Source of the DNA: CAWGCE01 sp964480915
GTDB lineage: Bacteria; Planctomycetota; Planctomycetia; Pirellulales; Pirellulaceae
Length of the DNA: 64,000 nt
Assembly (NCBI GenBank): GCA_964480915.1
Contig: CAYZRS010000013.1
Coordinates: 38,673-102,672 of the forward strand
Reading direction: 5' to 3'
Positions within the stretch are counted from its first letter, which is position 1, and every line of letters begins with the position of its first letter. The position numbers and the translations under genes are program-made. The notes below the pieces were generated by a model. That model saw only the letters and a program-made list of their open reading frames with translations, made no database searches and was not told where the DNA came from. Below, in pieces: positions 1 to 8,224 of this stretch.

Positions 1-951
1 TGGCAAGACGGGAATAGCTCCCGCCGAAATCGCTTCGACCACCGAAATCCCAAAGAACTCGTGGATTGCAGTCGAGACAATCAAATCGGCCGACCGGAGA
101 CAGGCGATGTAATCGGCTCGTGTCGGCAAGAAACCCCACTGTGCAATTCGATGACTGAGCCGTTCTTGTGCCTCTGCAAAAATATCCGGCGGCTTGTGGA
201 ATGATTCACCCAACACCGAAAGTCGAAAATCGAAACCGGCCGCATCCAATGCAAACATGGCGGCAAAGAAATCCTCCGGATTCTTGTCGAACTCCCAGCG
301 AGCGGCCCAAACGATATGCAAGGGTAGGGCAGGTCGATCGCCTGCTGGTCGGCCTTCGTCTGCGGCATGCGGCGCATCATCGCTCCGACCGATCGATTCG
401 ATGCCGGGCGGCCAGATCTGCGATCGGGAACCAATGCGCTCGATCGAAACGAGTTCCTGATGGTCGGGCATCCGTTTTAGGAACTCGGTCATCGCTTCCA
501 GAAAACTGGTGCGATGGTATTCACTGTTGAACCAAACGGCATCGGCAGACAAAGCCGAAACCAGATTGGAGAAAGCGAAGTGGTGGTCGCGCGTATCTTT
601 TTTGGCGGTCGGATAGGTGAGCTGGTTTTCGTGAAAGTAGAGCAACATGGGCAACTGGGCGATTTCCGGCGAAACGAGCCCACGGAACTCGGCCAAGTTC
701 GTCATATCGGAACAGAAAACTGCGTCGAACGTGGAGGAGCCGGCCGCCGCGATGCGATTGGCAAACGTGACCGCCGAATGCCGCATCCGCCATTTCCATT
801 TGGACGGCGGCAAGTCGTATACTGTCCACTCATGACGACTGCGTGCGATCCAAGCATCCAAGAAAGCCTTGTGACTACCTCCGTAGTAAGCTTCCAACGC
901 CAGAATTTTCAACTTCGGATTCAAATCGCAACTCGAAAAATGAAAAGGCAT
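1..951 (-). CDS. tRNA-queuosine mannosyltransferase-like glycosyltransferase (5' part, 3' end off the window)
   Basis: The reverse strand is open for 317 codons from an ATG at 951 to the window edge, with no stop seen, so the C-terminus lies outside. The translation starts with LKILALEAYYGGSHKAF, the hallmark of the DUF3524/GTDC1 (QTMAN) family. It continues with YFHENQLTYP near residue 105, WPPGIE near residue 180 and WAARWEFDKNPEDFF near residue 215. Near the edge is STAIHEFFGISVVEA, the GT-B nucleotide-sugar-binding region. Family members transfer mannose to queuosine in tRNA-Asp in animals; the role of bacterial homologues is inferred only from similarity. The gene is divergent from the nitrilase gene. 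The family call is strong; the substrate is not established here. Confidence 0.85.
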   Translation of the reverse strand, partial: MPFHFSSCDLNPKLKILALEAYYGGSHKAFLDAWIARSRHEWTVYDLPPSKWKWRMRHSAVTFANRIAAAGSSTFDAVFCSDMTNLAEFRGLVSPEIAQLPMLLYFHENQLTYPTAKKDTRDHHFAFSNLVSALSADAVWFNSEYHRTSFLEAMTEFLKRMPDHQELVSIERIGSRSQIWPPGIESIGRSDDAPHAADEGRPAGDRPALPLHIVWAARWEFDKNPEDFFAAMFALDAAGFDFRLSVLGESFHKPPDIFAEAQERLSHRIAQWGFLPTRADYIACLRSADLIVSTAIHEFFGISVVEAISAGAIPVLP

Positions 952-1160
952 GTCCGGCGATTGGCCAGGAACGATGGACTGGTCAGAATAGTGAGCCCAT
1001 CCTGTCCTGCCAACTCGAACTCAGTTTACAAGAATGTGCAGACGGGGTGGCAAAATCGACGTTCCGCCGTAGAACTGCTTCGTCTTGATGGCAACAAGCG
1101 TGCTTTCGCCTGCTCGCGGATGCCACCAAACCGCTAACATTGATCCAAGGGAGTCATCTT

Positions 1161-2117
1161 GTGAATTCTGCCAATACCTTGCTCCGCGTGGCGATGGGCC
1201 AAATGAAACCGGTGTGGATGAATCGCGATGCCACGCTGGCAAAAGTATGCGACTACGTCGAAGAAGCGGCGAAACAGAAAAGTCAGTTGGTGGCATTCGG
1301 CGAAGCGCTCGTTCCCGGTTACCCCTTCTGGGTTGATCGGACCGGCGGTGCGGAGTTCAATTCGGAGCTCCAGAAAGCGATGTTCGCCGATTACGCGACG
1401 CAGGCCGTCTGTCTGGAGGAAGGTCATCTGGACGAAGTTTGCCGATTGGCGGGCGATCGTCAGATAGCTGTGATCTTGGGCGTCATCGAACGGCCTCGAG
1501 ATCGCGGCCGGCACAGCCTGTATTGCTCACTCATCTACATCAGCCCTCAAGGGACAATCGAATCGGTCCATCGAAAACTGGTACCGACGTACGAAGAACG
1601 ACTTGTCTGGAGCCCAGGCGATGGGAACGGACTGCAAGTCCACTCGCTGGGACCTTTCACGGTGGGTGCACTGAACTGCTGGGAGAATTGGATGCCCTTG
1701 GCACGCAGTGCCATGTACGCGTTGGGCGAAGATCTCCACGTCGCCATCTGGCCCGGTTCCGAGCGCAATACAGAAGACATTACCCGCTTCATCGCGAAAG
1801 AGAGCCGATCGTTCGTTGTTTCTGTTTCAGGCATGATGAGCGCAGCCGACGTTCCAGATGAAGTCCGAGCCAAAACGCTGAAAGGCGCTGCGACCGATGT
1901 GTGGGCTGACGGTGGATCTTGCATCGCCGCTCCCGATGGCAGCTGGGTCGTCGCACCGCTGGTCGGAGCGGAAGGGCTGACGGTCGCCGAATTGGATCAT
2001 CGACGCGTTCTTGAAGAGCGGCAGAACTTCGACGCCGCCGGACACTACTCGCGCCCCGACGTGACTCAACTCCACGTGAATCGCCGCCGTCAATCGACGG
2101 TCGACTTCGACGCTTAG
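1161..2117 (+). CDS. Nitrilase (carbon-nitrogen hydrolase superfamily)
   Basis: A 318-residue cytosolic enzyme of the nitrilase branch, expected to hydrolyse an organic nitrile to acid plus ammonia. The Glu-Lys-Cys triad is visible: Glu48 in LVAFGEALVPGYPFW, Lys in HRKLVPTYEER near residue 134, and Cys in GALNCWENWMPL near residue 168. CWENWMPL is typical of true nitrilases rather than amidases. The GTG at 1161 is chosen because AAGGGAG lies seven bases upstream; an in-frame TTG at 1140 would add seven residues. The length is near the family norm. It is a single gene, followed by a hairpin shared with the convergent tRNA. The substrate cannot be told from the sequence. Confidence 0.88.
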   Translation: MNSANTLLRVAMGQMKPVWMNRDATLAKVCDYVEEAAKQKSQLVAFGEALVPGYPFWVDRTGGAEFNSELQKAMFADYATQAVCLEEGHLDEVCRLAGDRQIAVILGVIERPRDRGRHSLYCSLIYISPQGTIESVHRKLVPTYEERLVWSPGDGNGLQVHSLGPFTVGALNCWENWMPLARSAMYALGEDLHVAIWPGSERNTEDITRFIAKESRSFVVSVSGMMSAADVPDEVRAKTLKGAATDVWADGGSCIAAPDGSWVVAPLVGAEGLTVAELDHRRVLEERQNFDAAGHYSRPDVTQLHVNRRRQSTVDFDA

Positions 2118-2241
2118 GGTTCCGATGGAGATGAACGGCGCACCATGGACCGAAACGCGAAACGCTGGAGCCAAGACTCGCGCATCGTCCCCACTGACAG
2201 CTGCCAACTCGCGTCTCGATCGCAGGATAAACAAGCGCACG

Positions 2242-2272
2242 AAAAATGCCGGCTCTTGCGAGTCGGCATTTT
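2242..2272. terminator. Bidirectional Rho-independent terminator
   Basis: An inverted repeat with arms AAAATGCCG and CGGCATTTT around a 12-base loop has an A-run before it and a T-run after it, so it works in both directions. It sits between the convergent nitrilase gene and tRNA-Ser. Confidence 0.65.
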
Positions 2273-2282
2273 CGATCTTGAG

Positions 2283-2365
2283 CGGAGGACACGGGGTTCG
2301 AACCCGCAACCCCTTGCGGGGCACCCGAGTTCCAGTCGGGCTGCTAGCCAGTTCGCTTATCCTCC
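2283..2365 (-). tRNA. tRNA-Ser (anticodon GGA)
   Basis: The reverse strand folds as a class II tRNA. It has a GGAGGAT/GTCCTCC acceptor stem and an anticodon stem CCCGA/TCGGG with loop CTGGAAC (anticodon GGA, reading UCC and UCU). A long variable arm (CCCC-GCAA-GGGG) and a T arm GCGGG-TTCGAAC-CCCGT follow. CCA is not encoded. The long variable arm supports serine. Position 8 is A rather than the usual U. Confidence 0.87.
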
Positions 2366-2402
2366 AGGCACGGCCGTGAGGCCATGGTCACAGGTTGCTG
2401 CA

Positions 2403-3722
2403 CTAGTCGAGTGCAGCCCCTGCGATGAGTTTAATAAATTCTCGGTTCGATTTGAACTTCCCTAGTTGGCGAGTCAGCTGTTCCATCGCATCGACATGGT
2501 GCATCGACGTGAGGGTTCGACGGAGCATCGTCACAGAATGTAGCGTATCCGGGTCGTGCAGCAATTCCTCACGCCGGGTTCCCGACTGCGAGATATCGAT
2601 GGCTGGCCACACACGGCGGTCTGACAGCTTGCGATCCAGCACAAGCTCCATGTTACCCGTTCCCTTGAATTCTTGGAAAATCAGTTCATCCATGCGGCTG
2701 CCCGTATCGATCAAGGCCGTACCGACAATCGTGAGTGAGCCACCTTCTTCGAAAACGCGCGCGGTCGCGAACAGCTTTTTGGGAATGTCCATCGCTTTGA
2801 TATCGACACCACCGGACATGGTACGTCCCGTGTTGCCCACCCACTTATTGAAAGCTCGAGCCAATCGCGTGATCGAATCCATCAACAGGAAGACGTCTTG
2901 GCCCATTTCGGCCAGGCGTCGACAGCGTTCGATGACGAGTTGCGAGATCCGAACGTGACTTTCCACGTCTTGATCAAGACTACTGGCAATCACTTCGCCG
3001 TTAACGTTGCGTCTCATGTCCGTGACTTCTTCTGGACGTTCATCAATGAGCAGCACGACCAGCTTAAGTTCGGGATAATTGGTCGCGACGCCGTGCGCAA
3101 TATGCTGCAAGAGCATCGTCTTACCCGTTCGAGGCGGAGCCACAACGAGAGCACGTTGCCCTTTACCGAGTGGAGTCAACAAGTCCATCACGCGCGTCGA
3201 AAGCGGTTCTGGGCCCGTTTCCAAACGCAACCATGACTCAGGATTGATCGGTGTGAGCGATTCGAACGGCTTGACGTTCAGGTACTCTTCCGGCGTCATG
3301 CCATCGATATCGGTAATCTCGCGCAAACGCGGCCCTTGTTGACGCCGAGCATGTTGCACCATGCCTTGAATCATCACGCCTTCACGCAACCGAAATTTCT
3401 CGATCATCGTGCCCGGGACGAACGGATCGGAGCGAACTCGGTCGTAATTATTTTCGGGGTTACGCAAGAAACCGTAACCGTTGGGATGCAATTCGAGCAG
3501 GCCGGAACCAGGCTGCGGTGGCGCTGGTTCGCCATTTTCTCCTACGACTTCTGGCATGTCGGCCGGCTTCACTCCACCATCGCCCGTTCGTCGTCGACGT
3601 CGAGTGCGAGTGCCGCCTCCACCACCGCCGTTGCCGCCGCCTCCACCGTTACCGCCAGCATTGCGGCCTCCGCCGCCACCGCCGCCGCCAGATCGAGATC
3701 GTTGTTTTCTCTTTTTTCCCAT
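2403..3722 (-). CDS. rho: Transcription termination factor Rho with Gly/Arg-rich N-terminus
   Basis: A 439-residue hexameric RNA-dependent ATPase that terminates transcription. After a disordered N-terminal stretch of about 70 residues rich in Gly, Arg and Asn comes the cold-shock-like RNA-binding domain (LLELHPNGYGFLRNPENNY). The ATPase core has Walker A APPRTGKTMLLQ near residue 190, Walker B VVLLIDERPEEVTDM, MDSITRLARAFN, and the R-loop region RVFEEGGSLTIVGTALIDTG. The N-terminal helical Rho_N domain of E. coli Rho is not recognisable; the Gly-rich segment takes its place. The ATG at 3722 is chosen, with GGTGAGGA just upstream; an in-frame GTG at 3731 is possible. The gene stands alone. 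Confidence 0.97.
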   Translation of the reverse strand: MGKKRKQRSRSGGGGGGGGRNAGGNGGGGGNGGGGGGTRTRRRRRTGDGGVKPADMPEVVGENGEPAPPQPGSGLLELHPNGYGFLRNPENNYDRVRSDPFVPGTMIEKFRLREGVMIQGMVQHARRQQGPRLREITDIDGMTPEEYLNVKPFESLTPINPESWLRLETGPEPLSTRVMDLLTPLGKGQRALVVAPPRTGKTMLLQHIAHGVATNYPELKLVVLLIDERPEEVTDMRRNVNGEVIASSLDQDVESHVRISQLVIERCRRLAEMGQDVFLLMDSITRLARAFNKWVGNTGRTMSGGVDIKAMDIPKKLFATARVFEEGGSLTIVGTALIDTGSRMDELIFQEFKGTGNMELVLDRKLSDRRVWPAIDISQSGTRREELLHDPDTLHSVTMLRRTLTSMHHVDAMEQLTRQLGKFKSNREFIKLIAGAALD

Positions 3723-4495
3723 ATTCCTCACCTAGAAATCTGTGCCGACCAGCCGCTCGAAGGCGTGCCTAGTCGCAGCAGTGCGAAGTTTTTTTCCAAG
3801 ACAGCTACAAGCGATGAAACCTGCGCGTTTAGCGTAAATTTGTCATAAAAAGATGCGACGGCGGCAGAAGCCCGAAGCCCTCCATGTCGGCCGCAATCAT
3901 ACTTGAGTATCACTTCGAACCAGCCGCGCGGCAGTTGGTTCGACATTAGTGACCAGCAACGTCGTCGCTTCCGCGGAGCGATTCAGATTCTTCCCGAGAG
4001 GATAACAGCTCGGAAAAAACACCGTCGCGGATTCCGTCGCAGGTGCACGCGAGAGGCGCCCGATAACCTTGCCAGCACAGCCAATCCAATGATTCGCCCA
4101 ACTGAGGCTGACCCAAGAGAACTCAAACTGGGCCAAGAGCGCCGATATCTGCAAAGCAGATCAACAACTATTTGGGATCTTACTTATCCGATCGGCTATG
4201 TCAAGCTGGGAGTCCTCTACCTTTACTTTTTGATCTATTTTTAGGCCATTTCGGCTCAGTCTGTTGGTGTCATGCCGATATCGCAACTCTGCCGCGACCG
4301 CTCCTACGGCAGCCGTTTGCCCCTCCGCGAGCGTTTCTCTTCACCGCCAAAGGACCGCTAGCGATGGCAGCGGCCGCAAGGTTTCTATCGCCGGCAAATT
4401 CACCTTATGTTTTCCAAACTAACTGACCGATAACCTCATCGATGACCCATTTTACAACAGAGCTACGTGCTCGCATTGAAGCCTCGGGGACCACC
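3723..4495. other. Intergenic region without a supported gene
   Basis: About 770 bases separate the divergent rho gene and the thioredoxin-YHS gene. Short open frames here have no recognisable domain, credible start context or planctomycete-like composition. A short inverted repeat (TCGAACCA ... TGGTTCGA) lies near 3914-3943 but has no T-run. The promoters of both flanking genes should lie here; no convincing -35/-10 pair was identified. Confidence 0.5.
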
Positions 4496-6022
4496 ATGAG
4501 TCGATTTCGTTACCGTTCACTGACTTCCTTACTTGCGATTCTTCTCAGCTCGCTTGTTTGTAATTTCACAGCGGCCGAAGACAAGATGCCATGGGCTCAA
4601 AATCTCGCGACCGCTCAGCAACTTGCGGCCAGTTCGCAGCGATTGCTCATGGTGCACTTCACCTCCGACGATTGCCCGCCGTGTGTCCGCTTGAAGAAGA
4701 AAGTCTACAGCCAGGCGACGTTCGTTCACAATCTGACGACCGATTTCGTGCCGGTCCAAATCAACGTCACCACGGCGCCCCAAGTTGCGGCACAATTCAA
4801 CGTCAAATCGTGGCCGACCGACATTGTCCTCACGCCGTCTGGCCAAGAATTGATGCGCATGACCAGCCCTCAAGATCCAACGCAATACGTATCGACCATG
4901 CGGCAGTTGGCTTGGCGATATAAATCGATGGCACGCGACGGCACGCAGATAGCTCAAATGAACCAATTTCCCATGAAGTCGCCATCTTCAACCATGCCGC
5001 TTGAGCAACAGGAGCTCGGATCGAACAGTGCCTCGGCTTACCCGGAGCACACATCGCGTCCACCGCCGGTCGATCGATCCCCTTTTGCAAGTTTAAAAGG
5101 TCCCAACGCACTGGGGTCGCCATTTGGAAAAGCTCCCAAGCCGGCGCCTGCCAACAGTGACACCATGGCAGTTGCTGTCCAAATGCAGGCAGCTGCAAAC
5201 TCGCCGTCTCCCCTGGTCCCTACGGAAAATGGAGTCACCCAAGCGGCCTACACCGCCGCAGCACGGGCTCAAACAGAAGCCTTCAACCAAATTGCAGTTC
5301 ACACCTCCGACGTCAAAGGGGTCGTCGCTCAGGCCAGCAACCAGTCTTCGCCCGTCAAGGTTGAATCGCAAGTCATCATGAACGAGTTCGCGTCTGGCAG
5401 CACGACACCGTCGGCGCCACCGCAACCACAACCGCCGCGTGATCAACCGCAACTCACAATTCAACCAGCGCCGCAGGCAGGTCCAGCCGGCAACCTGATG
5501 ACGAACCAATTCCACCAACCGGTGAACAACACTCCACCCGCACTGGTCGCACCGGCGCCGGCGTCTCCACCGTCGGCCATGGCCGATTCCGAGTTCATTC
5601 CCTCCAGCAGCCCAAGCCAGACATCCTTCCAAGCAACAACGGCCCCCATCAAGCCGTCGCTCGCGATGGAGGGATACTGTGCCGTGACTCTGGCGGACAG
5701 TAACGAGTGGATCAAAGGAGATCGTCGTTGGGGCGCCAAGCACCGCGGACGCGTCTTCCTCTTCCATAGCTTGGCCGCTCAACAAAAATTCCTGGCCGAC
5801 CCGGAGAAATACAGCCCCATTTTGGTCGGATACGATCCGGTCGCATTGACCAAAACAGGAAACTATCTCGAGGGGAAACGGGAACACGGCATCCGCTACA
5901 AAGATCAGATCGTCATGTTCCATTCGGAAGTCGCATTGGAAGAATTCTCCGAATCGCCACGTGACTACATGCAGGCCGTCTACCAAGTGATGCAACAACA
6001 ACCGCAGACGATGATGCGGTGA
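4496..6022 (+). CDS. Secreted thioredoxin-fold protein with C-terminal YHS-like domains
   Basis: A 508-residue exported protein. A signal peptide (SLLAILLSSLVCNFTAAED) precedes a thioredoxin-like domain at about residues 30-145 with a CPPC redox centre (SDDCPPCVRLKKKV) and the cis-Pro region VKSWPTDIVL. A long Pro/Gln/Ala-rich low-complexity linker follows, to about residue 395. The last 110 residues hold two YHS-like units, EGYCAVTLADSNEW... and GYDPVALTKTGNYLEG..., each ending in a Tyr/Phe-rich segment (RVFLFHS, QIVMFHS) typical of the metal-associated YHS fold. The ATG at 4496 puts the signal peptide at the N-terminus; an upstream in-frame ATG at 4442 would add 18 polar residues. A periplasmic disulfide or metal-handling role is inferred. 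Confidence 0.78.
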   Translation: MSRFRYRSLTSLLAILLSSLVCNFTAAEDKMPWAQNLATAQQLAASSQRLLMVHFTSDDCPPCVRLKKKVYSQATFVHNLTTDFVPVQINVTTAPQVAAQFNVKSWPTDIVLTPSGQELMRMTSPQDPTQYVSTMRQLAWRYKSMARDGTQIAQMNQFPMKSPSSTMPLEQQELGSNSASAYPEHTSRPPPVDRSPFASLKGPNALGSPFGKAPKPAPANSDTMAVAVQMQAAANSPSPLVPTENGVTQAAYTAAARAQTEAFNQIAVHTSDVKGVVAQASNQSSPVKVESQVIMNEFASGSTTPSAPPQPQPPRDQPQLTIQPAPQAGPAGNLMTNQFHQPVNNTPPALVAPAPASPPSAMADSEFIPSSSPSQTSFQATTAPIKPSLAMEGYCAVTLADSNEWIKGDRRWGAKHRGRVFLFHSLAAQQKFLADPEKYSPILVGYDPVALTKTGNYLEGKREHGIRYKDQIVMFHSEVALEEFSESPRDYMQAVYQVMQQQPQTMMR

Positions 6023-6049
6023 CGAACCAGAAGAGCGGGGTCCGGACGA

Positions 6050-6712
6050 CTAAGCTCGTTTTAGCAGCCGGCGCAAACGATGTACCTCGTGCCTCACCTG
6101 ATCCAAGTCGGGCTGAACCCCCAGTCCGCGGTGGTACCACGCGAGCGCATCGGCGGGACGATTTAGTTCCAAACAACAATGCCCGGCGCTGACGAGCGCG
6201 TGATACTGATACGGGTTCAGCTTCACCGCCGCGATGCAATTTTGCAGTGCTCGCGCCACATGCCCCAAATGAAAATTGACGACGGCCAACTCATTGAACG
6301 CCTCGCCAAAATTCGGATTGGCATCACAAAGGTCCATCGCCAAACCAGCAGCCTGGCTCCAGTCCTTCGCAAATACCAGTCGCTTGACAACCTGCAAACG
6401 CTGACGCTGCCTGGCACTGCCGGCCATCATCCACACGTTGTGGATCGCCTCACGAGCCAACAAACGCACACCACGATCAGAATCCCGCAATAGCGAAGCG
6501 ACCGTCGTGTTGGAATCGTAATGACCCAAGAAGCCAAGTGCCATGACGGCAGCTCGACGATCGTCGATCTCGCCGTACATGGCTAATCGATGCAGAGCCG
6601 GGATACGATAGGTAGCCCCGACCGCCGAAATGAACTTGGCCGTGTCCAGATCGCCTAAGTAATTTTTGTAGAGTCGAGCCAAGCAATTTTGGCGCTGTTC
6701 GTACGGCTGCAT
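6050..6712 (-). CDS. HEAT-like/TPR repeat protein
   Basis: A 220-residue soluble protein with no signal peptide. The N-terminal half has HEAT-like helices (RRAAVMALGFLGHYDSN, RGVRLLAREAIHNVW). The C-terminal half has two or three TPR-like units (NFGEAFNELAVVNFHLGHVA, YHALVSAGHCCLELNRPADA). Such repeats form protein-binding scaffolds; no enzymatic residues are seen. It is convergent with the thioredoxin-YHS gene, with 27 bases between stops. The specific partner is unknown. Confidence 0.75.
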   Translation of the reverse strand: MQPYEQRQNCLARLYKNYLGDLDTAKFISAVGATYRIPALHRLAMYGEIDDRRAAVMALGFLGHYDSNTTVASLLRDSDRGVRLLAREAIHNVWMMAGSARQRQRLQVVKRLVFAKDWSQAAGLAMDLCDANPNFGEAFNELAVVNFHLGHVARALQNCIAAVKLNPYQYHALVSAGHCCLELNRPADALAWYHRGLGVQPDLDQVRHEVHRLRRLLKRA

Positions 6713-6865
6713 GGAGGGCCGTTCTCCGATTCTCGCTGAGCGATGGTTGAACTGATTTAACCTCGAGTTTACTTATCCGCGATCAAATGCTCAATTTGGT
6801 AGCAGAGAGTCACGTCCGCATTCCTCGTTGGCCCCGCATAATCGTTATAATCGGAACAATTTGAC

Positions 6866-7987
6866 ATGCACCGATCGCCGACTTTTCGCTTTGCGACCGT
6901 CACCATCTGCCTGCTGCTCTGCAGCCAAACCGCGCTGGCACGACAATGGCTGACTGGCACCCAATTCAAGAAAGCGCTGGCGCGACCGGTCGGCGTCACC
7001 TGGGCTGACACTCCCATTCGTGAAGCGCTCAACTCACTTTCTGATGCGCAGCATGTCGCAATTTTCCTTGACCGGCGAGTCGACCCATCGATGCCGATCA
7101 GCGCCACCGGTGGCCTGGCCCCTTTCGAGCAGACGCTCCGCGACGCTTTGCGTCCTTACAAATTGAGCGTCGGCTTCGTTGGCCCGGTCATCTATGTCGG
7201 CCCCAAGCAGACGGCAGCGCGGATCGCAACCCTGGCCGAATTGCGCAACGAGAAAGCGGCCAAGCTGCCGATCGCGTTGCGTAAACCGTTCCTGCAGCGT
7301 TTGAAGCTTGAGTGGGAAGAATTGTCAGAGCCTTCCGCGATTGTGGCCGGACTGGGCGAGCGAGCCAATCTTGAATTTGGAAATCTCACTGTTATCCCGC
7401 ACGACGTTTGGCGAGCCAGTGAGCTGCCGCCGCTCACACTCTCGGAGAGTCTAACACTCGTTCTTGCAGGCTTCAGCATGAACTTCACGATCGATGGCGA
7501 GGGAGATGAGCAACAATTCATGGTGACACGATTTCCGATTGGTGTCTCAATTGAACGAACGTATCCACTCGGACGCGCGCCCGAAACAAGGCTGGCAGAA
7601 ATCAAGCAGGAACTGCCGCAAGCGTTTGTCGAAAAGAAAGGCGCGCGGGTCGTTGTCCGCTCGCTCCTCGAAGACCATTGGCGGCTGGCCGACATGTGGT
7701 CCAAAAAGGGAGCATCAACATCGAATGGAAACTCGAAGTCGACCCAGGTTTACACGTTAAAGGTCGAAAACAAACCGGTGGGAAGAGTGATTGAAATTCT
7801 CGCCAACCAGATCGGATGGAGCGTCAATTTCGCTGCCGGCTGCGAAACGAGCCTCGATAAGCGAGTTTCGTTCTCGGTCAAAGACGCTTCGGCGGCTGAA
7901 TTACTGAGCGCAGCCGCGGAGGCAGCGTCGCTAGTCGCCGAGGTTTCGGGGACCACGGTCGAAGTTTCACCTGAAACAGGCCCCTGA
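6866..7987 (+). CDS. Secreted protein with STN-like (secretin/TonB N-terminal) modules
   Basis: A 373-residue protein with a signal peptide (FATVTICLLLCSQTALA, residues 9-25). Three segments look like STN or secretin-N modules, with the usual pattern of a short helix followed by paired strands: about residues 40-115 (ADTPIREALNSLSDAQHVAI), 175-235 (PPLTLSESLTLVLAGFSMNF) and 295-370 (ENKPVGRVIEILANQIGWSV). No secretin pore or TonB-dependent barrel follows, so this is a free-standing periplasmic protein. The role is unknown; such modules usually bind partners or peptidoglycan-associated machinery. It lies upstream of the giant subtilase with a 237-base gap, so co-transcription is uncertain. Confidence 0.68.
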   Translation: MHRSPTFRFATVTICLLLCSQTALARQWLTGTQFKKALARPVGVTWADTPIREALNSLSDAQHVAIFLDRRVDPSMPISATGGLAPFEQTLRDALRPYKLSVGFVGPVIYVGPKQTAARIATLAELRNEKAAKLPIALRKPFLQRLKLEWEELSEPSAIVAGLGERANLEFGNLTVIPHDVWRASELPPLTLSESLTLVLAGFSMNFTIDGEGDEQQFMVTRFPIGVSIERTYPLGRAPETRLAEIKQELPQAFVEKKGARVVVRSLLEDHWRLADMWSKKGASTSNGNSKSTQVYTLKVENKPVGRVIEILANQIGWSVNFAAGCETSLDKRVSFSVKDASAAELLSAAAEAASLVAEVSGTTVEVSPETGP

Positions 7988-8224
7988 CTCAGTAGGGTGG
8001 GATGTGAGATTCGATACCGTTCTTTTTTACAGGAAGCGAGATCTGCCCCTTCAGCATCCGCTTATTCCGCTTATAATCGATACAATCGGCAAATCCCTAC
8101 TTTGGGCGACTGCCTCGCCATTTCATCTTCAGGCCTCGCAGATTCAACCGTTTGAATTCCAAGGCTCGTTCGGCTTCATTCACTTGTTCACCTGGCGCCC
8201 CGCGCTCAATACAAAGGCTCAAGC

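Noticed and set aside
3723..4495. A possible structured RNA in the long intergenic region
   Set aside because: I could not find a conserved fold or terminator; only one weak inverted repeat was seen.
5093..6001. A 302-codon open frame opposite the thioredoxin-YHS gene
   Set aside because: It is the antisense shadow of the coding strand; it has an arginine- and glycine-rich composition and no motif.
8072..8077. A TATAAT hexamer upstream of the giant subtilase (a second lies at 6846-6851 before the STN gene)
   Set aside because: No acceptable -35 box lies 16-18 bases upstream of either, so I do not call a promoter.
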